Notes under the pieces: model-generated
The model's database searches: none
Seen by the model: only the letters and a program-made list of their open reading frames with translations
What the model was told of the DNA's origin: nothing
IMG/VR virus record: IMGVR_UViG_3300035438_000445
Span: 1-32,412 of that record
DNA: 32,412 nt
Strand: one strand, 5' to 3'
Source: a virus
Made by a program: the position numbers and the translations under genes
In this document: one piece after another, positions 1 to 6,971 of the stretch
Layout: each line of letters opens with the position of its first letter
Numbering within the stretch: position 1 is the first letter of the stretch

Positions 1-475
1 CTATTTCTGCTTTTTGTAATTGTTCAGGGCTTTCAAAAGTTATTTTTAAAGTTGCTGGTTTGTTTTTTTCATCTCCTATTAAATCTTCATAGTTTGGCTC
101 ATTCATAAAAATTGGTAAATCTAAACCCCACATTTCGAGTTCTTCGGCATTCCAATTTTGCGCCAAATCCTGAAAGTCCCATTCGCCGAAACCGATATTA
201 TCTTTAATTATAAATTCACGTTGCTGGGCTTCGGTTAGATCTCTTGCCATTATAACGGGAATTTCTTTTAGTTTGGCTTCTTTGCACGCTTTTAAGCGCA
301 TATTTCCACCGAGTACAATATTATCTTCATTAATAACAATCGGGCGAATTTTAAGCATTTCGGGAAATTCCTTTATTGAATTAACCAGCTTTAAAAATTT
401 ATCGTCTTTTATTATTCGGGGGTTGTTTGGGTTCGGTTTAATATCCGAGATTTTATAAAGTTTAGTTTCGATCAT
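1..475 (-). CDS. ParB-like N-terminal domain protein, 3' end outside window
   Basis: 158 codons are visible from the ATG at 475 and the frame is still open at base 1. The N-terminus has the layout of a ParB/Srx-type nuclease-like domain: IKPNPNNPR at residues 12-20, RPIVIN at 44-49, LGGNMRLKA at 55-63 (the position of the ParB GERR box) and an EFIIKDN motif at 87-93. Stand-alone proteins of this kind are common in phages of Bacteroidota, often near the packaging genes, and are usually not plasmid partition proteins. The role here is unknown; DNA binding or nicking is an inference from the fold. The gene sits 12 bases downstream of an intrinsic terminator, so its expression probably depends on read-through or on a promoter inside the leader. 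Confidence 0.85.
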   Translation of the reverse strand, partial: MIETKLYKISDIKPNPNNPRIIKDDKFLKLVNSIKEFPEMLKIRPIVINEDNIVLGGNMRLKACKEAKLKEIPVIMARDLTEAQQREFIIKDNIGFGEWDFQDLAQNWNAEELEMWGLDLPIFMNEPNYEDLIGDEKNKPATLKITFESPEQLQKAEI

Positions 476-487
476 TAAACAAAGTTA

Positions 488-523
488 AATAAAAAAAGCC
501 GAACGAATTAACGCCCGGCTTTT
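488..523 (-). terminator. Intrinsic terminator between a short leader RNA and the ParB-like gene
   Basis: An 8-bp stem, AAAAGCCG (minus, 523-516) with CGGCTTTT (501-494), encloses a 14-base loop. It is followed on the minus strand by further T residues to 488. The arms are A- and T-rich on both sides, so it could work in both directions, but only minus-strand genes lie nearby. Confidence 0.75.
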
Positions 524-561
524 CGAAACTAAGTGTAACCCCTTACAGCTTATTCAAAACC
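488..561 (-). ncRNA. Candidate structured leader or small RNA upstream of the ParB-like gene
   Basis: A -7 type element ends at 568, so a transcript would start near 561 and stop at the terminator, about 74 bases. It contains a hairpin with stem TGTAA/TTACA (547-543 with 538-534) closed by a GGGG loop (542-539). The stem extends through a one-base bulge by TAAG/CTTA (552-549 with 533-530). TCGAAA at 526-521 could pair with TTTCGA at 567-562 if transcription starts a few bases earlier. The loop context AGGGGTT is complementary to AACCCCT found before several early genes. No ORF of note is present. It may equally be an attenuator for the ParB-like gene. No RNA family was recognised. Confidence 0.5.
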
Positions 562-567
562 TCGAAA

Positions 568-575
568 CAAATATA
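568..575 (-). promoter_or_regulatory. Candidate -7 promoter element TATATTTG
   Basis: TATATTTG on the minus strand fits the Bacteroidota -7 consensus TAnnTTTG. It lies just after the stop codon of the upstream gene. I do not see a TTG at the expected -33 distance, so this is a partial match. Confidence 0.45.
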
Positions 576-577
576 AT

Positions 578-910
578 TTAATTTTCGATTGCGGCGCGGG
601 TTAAATAATTTTCTTCGGGGAAAACTTCAATTTGTACTTCGCAATAGTCGAAGTTAATTAATTCAGATTCAGGGTTTCCGTTGCAAAAAAAGTAATTTAT
701 TTCAATGTGAATTCGATCCGATATTTTTTTGAATTCCTGATCTGAATTAAAAAGAAAATCAATTCCGAGTTTATTAAATGCAAGGGCTTTAATTCCAATA
801 TCGATTTTATCTTCGTCAAATAAATCGGTTAGGTTACAGTTCCAATTTTGGAGCTGCTGGATAAGTTCAACTTTCGTGAAAGTCAAAATTTGTTTTGTGT
901 ATCCTTTCAT
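578..910 (-). CDS. Hypothetical early protein, 110 aa
   Basis: The start at 910 shares an ATGA overlap with the stop of the upstream gene, which supports both as genes and implies coupled translation. The protein is acidic, with a WNCNLTDLFDE segment near residues 23-33 and alternating beta-like segments towards the C-terminus. It has no membrane segment or signal peptide, and I do not recognise the family. It is the last gene of the replication run before the terminator at 488-523. Confidence 0.7.
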   Translation of the reverse strand: MKGYTKQILTFTKVELIQQLQNWNCNLTDLFDEDKIDIGIKALAFNKLGIDFLFNSDQEFKKISDRIHIEINYFFCNGNPESELINFDYCEVQIEVFPEENYLTRAAIEN

Positions 911-1329
911 AGTTCGAATGTTTCGTTTTTGTTTTGCATTCCTAAATTATCTATTGTTTCGGGCGAATCGTTCCAGCTACAAATTAGTTTTTCGTTTGGC
1001 GTTCCGAAATCTGAATAAAGGAAGTTTAACGGGTTCGGGTTACCGTGTTTTGAAATTATTGTTTCATCGCAGTAAATTTCGCAGCGTGTAAATAAAAATT
1101 CAATCATTGATTCGTGATCTACGAAATCGAATCCGTTTTTTTTCAGGGCTTCCCGAATTCCGTTTTCTATAAATCGGGTGTACTGTTCGTGGGTTGAATT
1201 TAGTATTTCGATTGCGTCGGGATTATCTTTTAATTTAGTTTTTAGTAAATCGTTCCCGTAGATTTCGGCGGTAAATTTTAGCGCGCCTTTTATTTTTTCG
1301 CGTTTGTTGAAATTTGGTTTTGCTTTCAT
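907..1329 (-). CDS. Hypothetical early protein, 140 aa
   Basis: This gene lies 12 bases after the helicase gene and overlaps the following gene by four bases. The N-terminal 65 residues look helical and charged, and the C-terminal half contains two cysteines (FTRCEIYCDE). It has no recognisable catalytic motif, membrane segment or signal peptide. The position in the replication operon suggests an early accessory function, but that rests on context only. Confidence 0.7.
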   Translation of the reverse strand: MKAKPNFNKREKIKGALKFTAEIYGNDLLKTKLKDNPDAIEILNSTHEQYTRFIENGIREALKKNGFDFVDHESMIEFLFTRCEIYCDETIISKHGNPNPLNFLYSDFGTPNEKLICSWNDSPETIDNLGMQNKNETFEL

Positions 1330-1341
1330 ATTGTTTTTTTT

Positions 1342-2739
1342 TTAAAATGGTAATTCTCGATCGACTTCGTAAAATGATTTATTCGGCTGCAAATTAGTTT
1401 TTAATTCTTGAAATTGGTTTTGGCTTTCATTCATTCCGTGAAAACTGCTCATTGTAGAATTGTGCCGAAACCCTACGGAACCCGTCGCCCCTTGCCTATG
1501 CTTTTCAAATAGTAAAAATATTTCGTTCGTGTAAGGCGCGCCCGTTTCTTCGTTTTTTAGATCGTAGTATTCAGGTCTCCAAATAAACGCGACCGTGTCG
1601 GCGTCCTGTTCAATGGATCCCGATTCGCGCAAATGAGATAAAGACGGTTTTTTGTCGGTTGTTTCTTCGCATTTACGATTTAATTGAGCCAAAACAATAA
1701 ATGGAATGTTCAATTCCTTTTGCGCGGCTTTCAATGTGCGGGATATTTGCGAAACTTCCGCTTCCCTGTTACCGCCTTTAAAGCCCTCTAATGTCATTAA
1801 TTGCAAATAGTCGATAATTACCCAATTGCATTCATTTAAACGCGCGTGTCGTTTTATAATGCGTATTGCTTCATTTACCCCGCATCCAGCTTTATCATAA
1901 ATTTTGAAAGGTTTGTTTTCAACTATTCCGATTGTCTTTTCAAAATAGGTTAATTCTTCGGGGTTTAACGTGCCGTCCCTGAGTGCCGAAGATCGGATTC
2001 GCTCGTTTGAGTTTTGGAGAATTAAACGCTGGGTTAATTGCGATTGACTCATTTCGAGATTGAAATATATTCCGGGCTTTTGTGTTTGCATTCCGAAGAA
2101 AAGAGCTAAAGCGGTTTTTCCCATACTTGGACGCGCCCCGATTATAATTAATTCGTTTTGCCAGCCGCCTGTAAATTTATTTACTGATTCAATCCCCGTT
2201 TCCAATCCGCTCGTTTGTCCTGATTTTGCAAGTTCGGCGCGCCTGTAATATGCTTCGCGTTCGTTTGTTGTTAATTCGGGCATTTCAACAATTTTCTGCA
2301 GCTCGGAACCTTCCTCAGTTAGTTTGGTTAGGCGTTTAATCATTTCTTCGGCTATATCGCGACCGGGTTTCTTTTCGTGCAAACCTATTCCAACCTCATA
2401 ATAGATTTTAGTAATATTTCGCGTTATTAAGGCGTTATGCAGCGTTTCTATTAGTTCGGGTACATTCTCGTTATAAGTTACGTTTTGGCTCGTTGTAAGG
2501 GCTTCGCGGTATTCATCCATTGAAAAGGATTCCGAAGATTTCCACGCGTTCAAAAGTGAAACAGGATCGGGGCGTTTTCCTTCGTCATTTATTTTTTTTA
2601 TGAAATGGAATGCTTTTCGACAAAGTTCGTTTTCGAAGTGGTGCGGTCCTATTTGCGAAATTACCTCTTTGTAAATTTCATTCGGGCTTAAAAGGATTCC
2701 GATAAGCGTTTTTTCGATTTGATCGTTGGGGTTATTCAT
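1342..2739 (-). CDS. dnaB: DnaB-type replicative DNA helicase
   Basis: At 465 residues the protein has the full bacterial/phage DnaB layout. The N-terminal helical domain (about 1-105) begins with the typical IEKTLIGILL segment. A linker follows, then a RecA-like ATPase domain with Walker A GARPSMGKTA at 201-210, NLEMS at 227-231 and Walker B VIIDYLQLM at 307-315. A sensor-like region AQLNRKCE is at 351-358, LRESGSIEQDAD at 370-381, and the arginine-finger-like HRQGATG at 414-420. It should unwind DNA as a hexamer at the phage replication fork. The start overlaps the 3' end of the winged-helix gene by 8 bases, which fits initiator-helicase coupling. No helicase loader or primase is visible in the window. 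Confidence 0.97.
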   Translation of the reverse strand: MNNPNDQIEKTLIGILLSPNEIYKEVISQIGPHHFENELCRKAFHFIKKINDEGKRPDPVSLLNAWKSSESFSMDEYREALTTSQNVTYNENVPELIETLHNALITRNITKIYYEVGIGLHEKKPGRDIAEEMIKRLTKLTEEGSELQKIVEMPELTTNEREAYYRRAELAKSGQTSGLETGIESVNKFTGGWQNELIIIGARPSMGKTALALFFGMQTQKPGIYFNLEMSQSQLTQRLILQNSNERIRSSALRDGTLNPEELTYFEKTIGIVENKPFKIYDKAGCGVNEAIRIIKRHARLNECNWVIIDYLQLMTLEGFKGGNREAEVSQISRTLKAAQKELNIPFIVLAQLNRKCEETTDKKPSLSHLRESGSIEQDADTVAFIWRPEYYDLKNEETGAPYTNEIFLLFEKHRQGATGSVGFRHNSTMSSFHGMNESQNQFQELKTNLQPNKSFYEVDRELPF

Positions 2740-3460
2740 AATATATTTTAGATTTTGAAGGGGTTTTAATTTCGTATTTGCCAGCGTTTAAAGTATTTCG
2801 AATCCATTGCTGCAATTTATTTTGAATTCCAAAATTCCTTTGATGGTTTAATTCTATTCCGCCGTCCTTGTGCGGGGTTGAATAATAGTTAATGAAGTCC
2901 TTATAAAGAATTTCAGGGTAACCGCTATTCGGGTGTTCTTCCTTAAATTTATTTATTCGCTCCGTAAATTCTTCGGCGGTTGCTTTCACGAACCAATTAT
3001 GCAAACCTAAATTAGAACTTTTTGAAACTTGATTTTCATTTTCTGCAAAAAAGTCTTTATTGTTTAGTAAGTCTATATCGTTTTGTAAAGTCTTATGAAT
3101 ACTAACTTTGTTTTCAACAATGCTTTCAACTTGCTTTTTCAATTGCTTTGAACTTGCTTTATCATTTGCTTTCAACATTTTTGATAAAGCGATTCGGGTG
3201 CAAGTGAACTGATTTTTTGACCTTTCAACAATTATTATTAACCCGTGTTCTTCCAGCTTATCAATAGTGTTTTTATACGTATTAAAAGCTCCTATTCCCA
3301 AATGATTCATAGCGTGAGTTGAAGTAATTGTAAACGATTCGCGCCACCCTAAAGAATTATTTATGTGAACTAAATAAAAATACATTGCGGTAATATTCGG
3401 GCTATTTTTTTCGCCGTTATTTTCCGCCCATTTCCAAAATCCGTTAAAGTATTCAAACAT
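2732..3460 (-). CDS. Winged-helix replication-initiator-like protein
   Basis: The N-terminal 85 residues have the pattern of the winged-helix domain found in phage replisome organisers of Bacteroidota. They start FWKWAENN, have the LVHINNSLGW segment, and end with IDKLEEHGLIIIVERS, which reads as a recognition helix followed by a wing. The middle (about 90-145) is a lysine-rich, probably flexible linker. The C-terminal part (YKDFINYYS at about 186-194, QWIRNTL near 220) resembles the helicase-interacting tail of DnaD-like proteins. Together with the overlapping dnaB-type gene downstream, this suggests a protein that recognises the origin and recruits the helicase. That role is inferred from domain order and neighbours, and I saw no iterons marking an origin. 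Confidence 0.75.
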   Translation of the reverse strand: MFEYFNGFWKWAENNGEKNSPNITAMYFYLVHINNSLGWRESFTITSTHAMNHLGIGAFNTYKNTIDKLEEHGLIIIVERSKNQFTCTRIALSKMLKANDKASSKQLKKQVESIVENKVSIHKTLQNDIDLLNNKDFFAENENQVSKSSNLGLHNWFVKATAEEFTERINKFKEEHPNSGYPEILYKDFINYYSTPHKDGGIELNHQRNFGIQNKLQQWIRNTLNAGKYEIKTPSKSKIYYE

Positions 3461-3461
3461 A

Positions 3462-4145
3462 TTAAAAAAGTTTTATTTGTGTTGAAGGTTTGAAACTTGC
3501 TTCATATTTTTTGTTTTCCCCTTTTGGATATTCTAAAATTTTATAGGGTAACATTTGAAGCATTATTTTTTTTTCTCTTTTGCTTCCTGTAAAAATAAAA
3601 TATCGGTGTTTTCTCGATCGTTCAATATAATATAATCGATCTCCGAATATTTCCCTTAGTGCTTCAATTCGATTCACTTTGCCACGAACTAAATCTTCAA
3701 TAGTTGAGTGATGGGCGTTTTCTAAACCTTTTACCGCTATATCCTTAAACTCTTTTGAAAGCCCCGTGTAAATCCAATTTGTCGCCTGATAAATATAACC
3801 ATTGTGATTTTTTGATGTGTCTGCATAACTTACAATTACAAGGGGTTTAGGCATTTTTTTTAAAGTGTTTGAAACAAAATAACTTAAAATGTTTTTTTCT
3901 AAACCTTCATTAATTACAAGGCGGTTTAATTCCATTAACTTAAATTCATTTTTCCATAAATTTCGAAGCGTGCTGGAAACAGGCGTTCCAAAAGTTACAA
4001 TCCCCTGAATGATTCCGTTTAAATCAAATATTCCAAAAGCGTATTCAATAGGCGGCATTCTACGGGCGTAATGTTTTTTTAAACACCACTCTTTGCACTC
4101 GAAATATTCAATGGATTTAATCGAATATTTTTGTTTTAATTCCAT
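3462..4145 (-). CDS. Mom-like DNA-modification protein (GNAT-like fold)
   Basis: The 227-residue protein shows the conserved layout of Mom-family proteins. FGIFDLNGIIQGIVTFG at 37-53 and ELNRLVI at 72-78 come first. The signature SYAD at 106-109 is followed by HNGYIYQATNW at 114-124, and a basic RKHRYFIF segment lies at 178-185. In phage Mu, Mom modifies adenines to methylcarbamoyl-adenine and protects phage DNA from restriction. A similar anti-restriction role is likely here but is inferred from the family. The leader RNA in front of this gene ends in an intrinsic terminator 7 bases before the start codon, so expression is probably conditional. The gene begins the replication run and is followed after two bases by the initiator-like gene. 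Confidence 0.82.
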   Translation of the reverse strand: MELKQKYSIKSIEYFECKEWCLKKHYARRMPPIEYAFGIFDLNGIIQGIVTFGTPVSSTLRNLWKNEFKLMELNRLVINEGLEKNILSYFVSNTLKKMPKPLVIVSYADTSKNHNGYIYQATNWIYTGLSKEFKDIAVKGLENAHHSTIEDLVRGKVNRIEALREIFGDRLYYIERSRKHRYFIFTGSKREKKIMLQMLPYKILEYPKGENKKYEASFKPSTQIKLF

Positions 4146-4150
4146 TTTTT

Positions 4151-4223
4151 CAAATAAAAAAGCCCGTTAAAAGCTGCGGTAGTAGCGAAACAGTTTTCCC
4201 GTTTCTCGCAGCCCTCAACGGGC
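4151..4223 (-). terminator. Terminator hairpin in the leader of the Mom-like gene
   Basis: The outer stem is GCCCGTT (minus, 4223-4217) with AACGGGC (4168-4162), followed by TTTTTTATTTG down to 4151. Two inner helices are nested: GCTGCG (4212-4207) with CGCAGC (4178-4173), and GAAAC (4205-4201) with GTTTC (4191-4187). The T-run ends only six bases upstream of the Mom-like ATG at 4145. Confidence 0.85.
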
Positions 4224-4261
4224 AAAATGTTTTTAGATCATTCGAGCTACTACCTTCGAAC
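4151..4261 (-). ncRNA. Candidate riboregulator or attenuator RNA upstream of the Mom-like gene
   Basis: The roughly 110-base transcript would start about 7 bases after the TATATTTG element. A first hairpin, TTCGA/TCGAA (4260-4256 with 4245-4241), presents the ten-base loop AGGTAGTAGC. Nine loop bases, GGTAGTAGC (4254-4246), are perfectly complementary to GCTACTACC (4186-4178). That segment lies unpaired on the 3' side of the following terminator hairpin, between its innermost helix and its middle helix. The result would be a loop-bulge pseudoknot, or a switch if the two folds compete. There is no ORF inside. Promoter, structured RNA, terminator and gene in this order resemble an attenuator, or the RNA part of type III toxin-antitoxin loci, but no toxin family is seen here. 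Confidence 0.65.
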
Positions 4262-4267
4262 GTTTTA

Positions 4268-4293
4268 CAAATATAACCTTTTTTCAATTACAA
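4268..4293 (-). promoter_or_regulatory. Candidate promoter of the leader RNA and Mom-like gene
   Basis: TATATTTG at 4275-4268 fits the -7 consensus TAnnTTTG. A TTG at 4293-4291 lies 15 bases upstream, shorter than the usual spacing, so the -33 part is uncertain. The element overlaps the 3' end of the upstream gene. Confidence 0.55.
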
Positions 4294-4550
4294 CCTTTCA
4301 CGCTGCAAATAATTTTCCCGTGAACTACTTTTGCGTTTTCGCATTTACCCGCTCGAATATCGTAATAGTTAAAATCGCATCCAATTTTCCACATTTGCTG
4401 AAAAGCGTAATCCCTTTCGAATAATTCACAAAACTGTTCGAAATCTAAATCCATTTCATCCAACATTACGAAAGGTTCGGTTTTATGCTTTGCTAAATAG
4501 TTTTCAAATTCCGCTTTCATCTTCGAATGTTTTTCTATAATATATTTCAC
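4284..4550 (-). CDS. Hypothetical early protein, 88 aa, cysteine-containing
   Basis: The N-terminal 60 residues are acidic and helical (MDLDFEQFCELFERD near 33-47). The C-terminal part has three cysteines, in GKCENAK and IICSVKGCN, which could bind a metal but are not spaced like a known finger. The start lies 47 bases inside the 3' end of the upstream gene, a longer overlap than usual here. An internal ATG at residue 11 (4520) reduces the overlap to 17 bases and may be the true start. No family was recognised. Confidence 0.6.
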   Translation of the reverse strand: MKYIIEKHSKMKAEFENYLAKHKTEPFVMLDEMDLDFEQFCELFERDYAFQQMWKIGCDFNYYDIRAGKCENAKVVHGKIICSVKGCN

Positions 4551-4710
4551 CTTTCAAATAAAACGTTCCCTCATCGTAAGCGTTTATAATTTGTTCGCGT
4601 TCGATTTTTTTTGCTTCATTAAATAGATCCGTAAAAGACGGTCCTAATTCGCTTTTTAACTTTTTGTTTATTGCTTCATTGAGCCATTCAACCGCCGTTT
4701 TATTTTTCAT
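4504..4710 (-). CDS. Small early phage protein, 68 aa
   Basis: It begins KNKTAVEWLNEAINKKL and continues with EAKKIEREQIINAYDEG and GEIYYRKTFE. I recognise this pattern as a small phage protein common in Bacteroidota phages, with no known function. It is mostly helical and charged. It overlaps the nuclease gene upstream by 11 bases. Confidence 0.75.
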   Translation of the reverse strand: MKNKTAVEWLNEAINKKLKSELGPSFTDLFNEAKKIEREQIINAYDEGTFYLKGEIYYRKTFEDESGI

Positions 4711-5023
4711 TCAACAAAGTTTTTAAATCTTTAATTAAATCCTTTGAATTCTTTGCCGTGTACCTGAGTAATTTAAAACCCATTAACGAAGCGCGGTTAT
4801 ACTTTTCGCAATTTGCCGTGTAACCCGTTAGCGTTTGGTGTCCACCCATACCGCTCCAATGGTTACCGCCCATACCTTCAAATTCGATTAAACAATTAAA
4901 TTCAAGTATAAAATAATCGGACTTCCAACGGCGCGAAGTATCAAAACGAAATTCCTGAGCTAAGGTTAAATTATAAGCGCGGCAAAATAAATTAATATCG
5001 ATTTCAAAAACCTTTTTACTCAT
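4700..5023 (-). CDS. PD-(D/E)XK-type phage endonuclease (Vsr-like), 107 aa
   Basis: The sequence follows the small endonuclease pattern common in phages. An aromatic-basic RRWKSDYF places D36, a strand LIEFEG carries E47 and E49, and a glycine/histidine-rich loop includes GGHQTLTG at 60-67. CEKYNRASLMGFKLLRYT (72-89) closes the fold. The D-then-ExE arrangement fits a PD-(D/E)XK core with E49 in the place of the usual lysine side. Such proteins are thought to act in recombination or junction processing. Here the gene directly follows an exonuclease and RecT, which supports that, but substrate specificity cannot be read from sequence. Confidence 0.72.
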   Translation of the reverse strand: MSKKVFEIDINLFCRAYNLTLAQEFRFDTSRRWKSDYFILEFNCLIEFEGMGGNHWSGMGGHQTLTGYTANCEKYNRASLMGFKLLRYTAKNSKDLIKDLKTLLNEK

Positions 5024-5714
5024 TGCCGAAAAGGTTTAAATTCATCCATTCTCGGCACTCTAATACACGTTTGTTAATTGCTTCGATAGTTTCTTCGTTC
5101 CGTTCTATTTCAATTTCAAAAACGCGCTCATTAACAGGAATATCTTCATAAATAGAAAGCCGTTCAATTTCTTCGCAGCCAGCTAAATATTCAATGCTTT
5201 CAATATCGGGGCAATTCATTTTAAACCACAATGATTTTTTTTCCTGTTCAATTAAATTTAGCGGGGTATTAACTAAACAATAAGCAAGGGTCGAAGATTT
5301 CGCTCCCGTTAAACTCATATACCCGTGTAATTGAAAATAATAATCTTTGTTTAATGGTTCGTTTTTAGCTTTGAAGAAACTGAAAATATCCCAACTTGTT
5401 TTTATATCAGTAACAATTTCGTTTTTTAAAATATCCCATTCGCCCGTTATAAATTGATTTGACATTCGGGCTTTATTATTTACAAAGTAATTTTTTTTAA
5501 ACTTCGAATAAAGCGTTATCGATTCTTCTTCTTGGGAAATACCTTTTTCTAAATATTTGCTTTGAATCGATTTCGTTCGCCCGTATTTTTCGTTAATAAA
5601 AACCTTTATTAATTCGGATTTACAAGTTTCTGAAAGTTGCCCGGATTTTGTCCGGGCTTCTGTCATTAAAGCCCCTAAAGAGCTGCAACGGAATTTTATA
5701 TTATCTGCATTCAT
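5016..5714 (-). CDS. YqaJ/lambda-exonuclease-like recombination nuclease
   Basis: The 232-residue protein starts with the SSLGALMTEAR pattern that opens many YqaJ-type nucleases. It then has the catalytic arrangement E64 (EEES region), D94 in GEWDIL, D103 and K105 in VTDIKTSWD, and Q128 in YYFQLHGYM. This is the 5'-3' exonuclease partner of a RecT annealing protein: it makes the single strand that RecT anneals. It overlaps recT by four bases, the expected two-gene recombination cassette. It probably acts in phage replication and repair, and in recombination-generated concatemers. Confidence 0.85.
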   Translation of the reverse strand: MNADNIKFRCSSLGALMTEARTKSGQLSETCKSELIKVFINEKYGRTKSIQSKYLEKGISQEEESITLYSKFKKNYFVNNKARMSNQFITGEWDILKNEIVTDIKTSWDIFSFFKAKNEPLNKDYYFQLHGYMSLTGAKSSTLAYCLVNTPLNLIEQEKKSLWFKMNCPDIESIEYLAGCEEIERLSIYEDIPVNERVFEIEIERNEETIEAINKRVLECREWMNLNLFGNE

Positions 5715-6571
5715 TTTTCCGAAGGTGTTAAACTCATATATTTTTCTTGGAATAGCTGGCTAAGTTCTTCGGGGATTGAACTTGCATAAACTTCGAGTTC
5801 GTCGATCGTTTCGGAGCTTTCAATTAATTGCCTTAAACGTTCGATTTCGGGGTTAACTATTATTTCTTCGTGATCGACATAGGTTACATTTTCGCCCGTT
5901 TCATCGTTAATAACCGATTGATCTATTTTAACGGCGGTTTGCATTTCGATTGATAAAATACCCCATTTGCTCAAAGTTGATTTTAAAACGGTCTTTTTTG
6001 CCATTGCGTCGAAATCGGTTTTCCACGGTCCATTGTTAAACGATTTTGAATAACGTTTCCCGTGTTGAATTACTTTTTCCGTGGTCCAAAAGCAAGTTTT
6101 CTCGAATCCGTTTATTAGTTTGAAATAAGCTGCATAACCTATTATTTTCCCTTCGCCCGGCAAATCAAATTTTGCGGTTAGGTTTTCAGTTAACGTGTTG
6201 AAGCTCTCAAATTGATTTTCGTAAACTTCGATTACATTAATGTTTAGGTATTGTCCCGAACGCTGGGCAAGTTGAACTAAACCTTTAACGCCTAACTGAA
6301 ATTGCGCGGCTTTTCCGTAGGGTACAATCCAAGCGAAGCCCAAATTTTGGTTAATCGGCAAATCTAAAGTTGCAGCCATTAACGCGGCGTTATATACCGA
6401 AATCGGATCGGCATTTTTTAGCATTGAATTGTTAGCGGTAATTTGCAGAATCGAGCTAATAAACTGTGTTGAACGTTTGCCGATTACTTCCTGAAATTTA
6501 TTTTTTACGGCTGGTTTTTCGAAAAACGTTTTAATAGTATTTTCGATTTTTACGGGGGTTTTGTTTTCCAT
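5711..6571 (-). CDS. recT: RecT single-strand annealing protein
   Basis: The 286-residue protein has the RecT signature: PISVYNAALMAATLDLPIN at 56-74, a GFAWIVPYG block, and QFQLGVKGLVQLAQRSGQY around 91-109. A conserved end follows, GPWKTDFDAMAKKTVLKS near 182-199. It anneals complementary strands made by the adjacent exonuclease. The C-terminal 60 residues are acidic. The start at 6571 is preceded by AAAAACCCC and six bases, one of five early genes with this unusual spacing. Confidence 0.95.
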   Translation of the reverse strand: MENKTPVKIENTIKTFFEKPAVKNKFQEVIGKRSTQFISSILQITANNSMLKNADPISVYNAALMAATLDLPINQNLGFAWIVPYGKAAQFQLGVKGLVQLAQRSGQYLNINVIEVYENQFESFNTLTENLTAKFDLPGEGKIIGYAAYFKLINGFEKTCFWTTEKVIQHGKRYSKSFNNGPWKTDFDAMAKKTVLKSTLSKWGILSIEMQTAVKIDQSVINDETGENVTYVDHEEIIVNPEIERLRQLIESSETIDELEVYASSIPEELSQLFQEKYMSLTPSEK

Positions 6572-6577
6572 TTTACA

Positions 6578-6581
6578 GGGG
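6578..6581 (-). promoter_or_regulatory. CCCC motif six bases before the recT start
   Basis: AAAAACCCC then TGTAAA then ATG. A CCCC run cannot pair with the 16S anti-Shine-Dalgarno sequence, so it is not an ordinary ribosome site. The extended form AACCCCT is complementary to the loop of the RNA at 488-561. Confidence 0.6.
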
Positions 6582-6591
6582 TTTTTAATTG

Positions 6592-6954
6592 TTAAAAGTT
6601 GAATTTAAAGGTAAGGATTTTTGAAGTAGTATCGTTGTTTTCATTGATTCTTTTTACAGAAATAAGCCCTGTATTTTCGTGGAATTTTAAAACTTTTGAT
6701 ACGTCGGTAATTTGATTTTTAAATCTTATTTCATTAACCTTTTTATCGGTTCTTTTTATATGATTTCCAACGCCGTAATAATTCCTTAAATCATTTAAAA
6801 AATCGCGGGTTTTAAAATGTATTCCAGATAAGCAATTTTCAAAACGTTTTTCATTCGGTATTTCTTCCAGCGGTAAGGCGGTTTGAAAGTTTGCGATTTC
6901 ATCAGGTCTAAAAGTAATTTGAATTTCTCCGTTTGGCATTTGTTGAATTTTCAT
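6592..6954 (-). CDS. Hypothetical early protein, 120 aa
   Basis: It lies 20 bases upstream of recT in the same run and has the CCCC-N6-ATG leader. It reads as mixed alpha/beta, basic in its middle (NHIKRTDKKVNEIRFK), and ends in alternating hydrophobic residues SKILTFKFNF. No signal peptide or known motif is visible. Its place next to recT suggests a DNA-metabolism accessory, on context alone. Confidence 0.7.
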   Translation of the reverse strand: MKIQQMPNGEIQITFRPDEIANFQTALPLEEIPNEKRFENCLSGIHFKTRDFLNDLRNYYGVGNHIKRTDKKVNEIRFKNQITDVSKVLKFHENTGLISVKRINENNDTTSKILTFKFNF

Positions 6955-6960
6955 TTGTTT

Positions 6961-6964
6961 GGGG
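6961..6964 (-). promoter_or_regulatory. CCCC motif six bases before the 6954 start
   Basis: CAAAACCCC then AAACAA then ATG. Here the base after CCCC is A, so complementarity to the leader-RNA loop is shorter than at recT. Confidence 0.55.
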
Positions 6965-6971
6965 TTTTGGT

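Noticed and set aside
4151-4261. Type III toxin-antitoxin locus, because a pseudoknot-like RNA and terminator precede a gene.
   Set aside because: The following protein fits the Mom family and not ToxN or its relatives, and the RNA has no tandem repeats.
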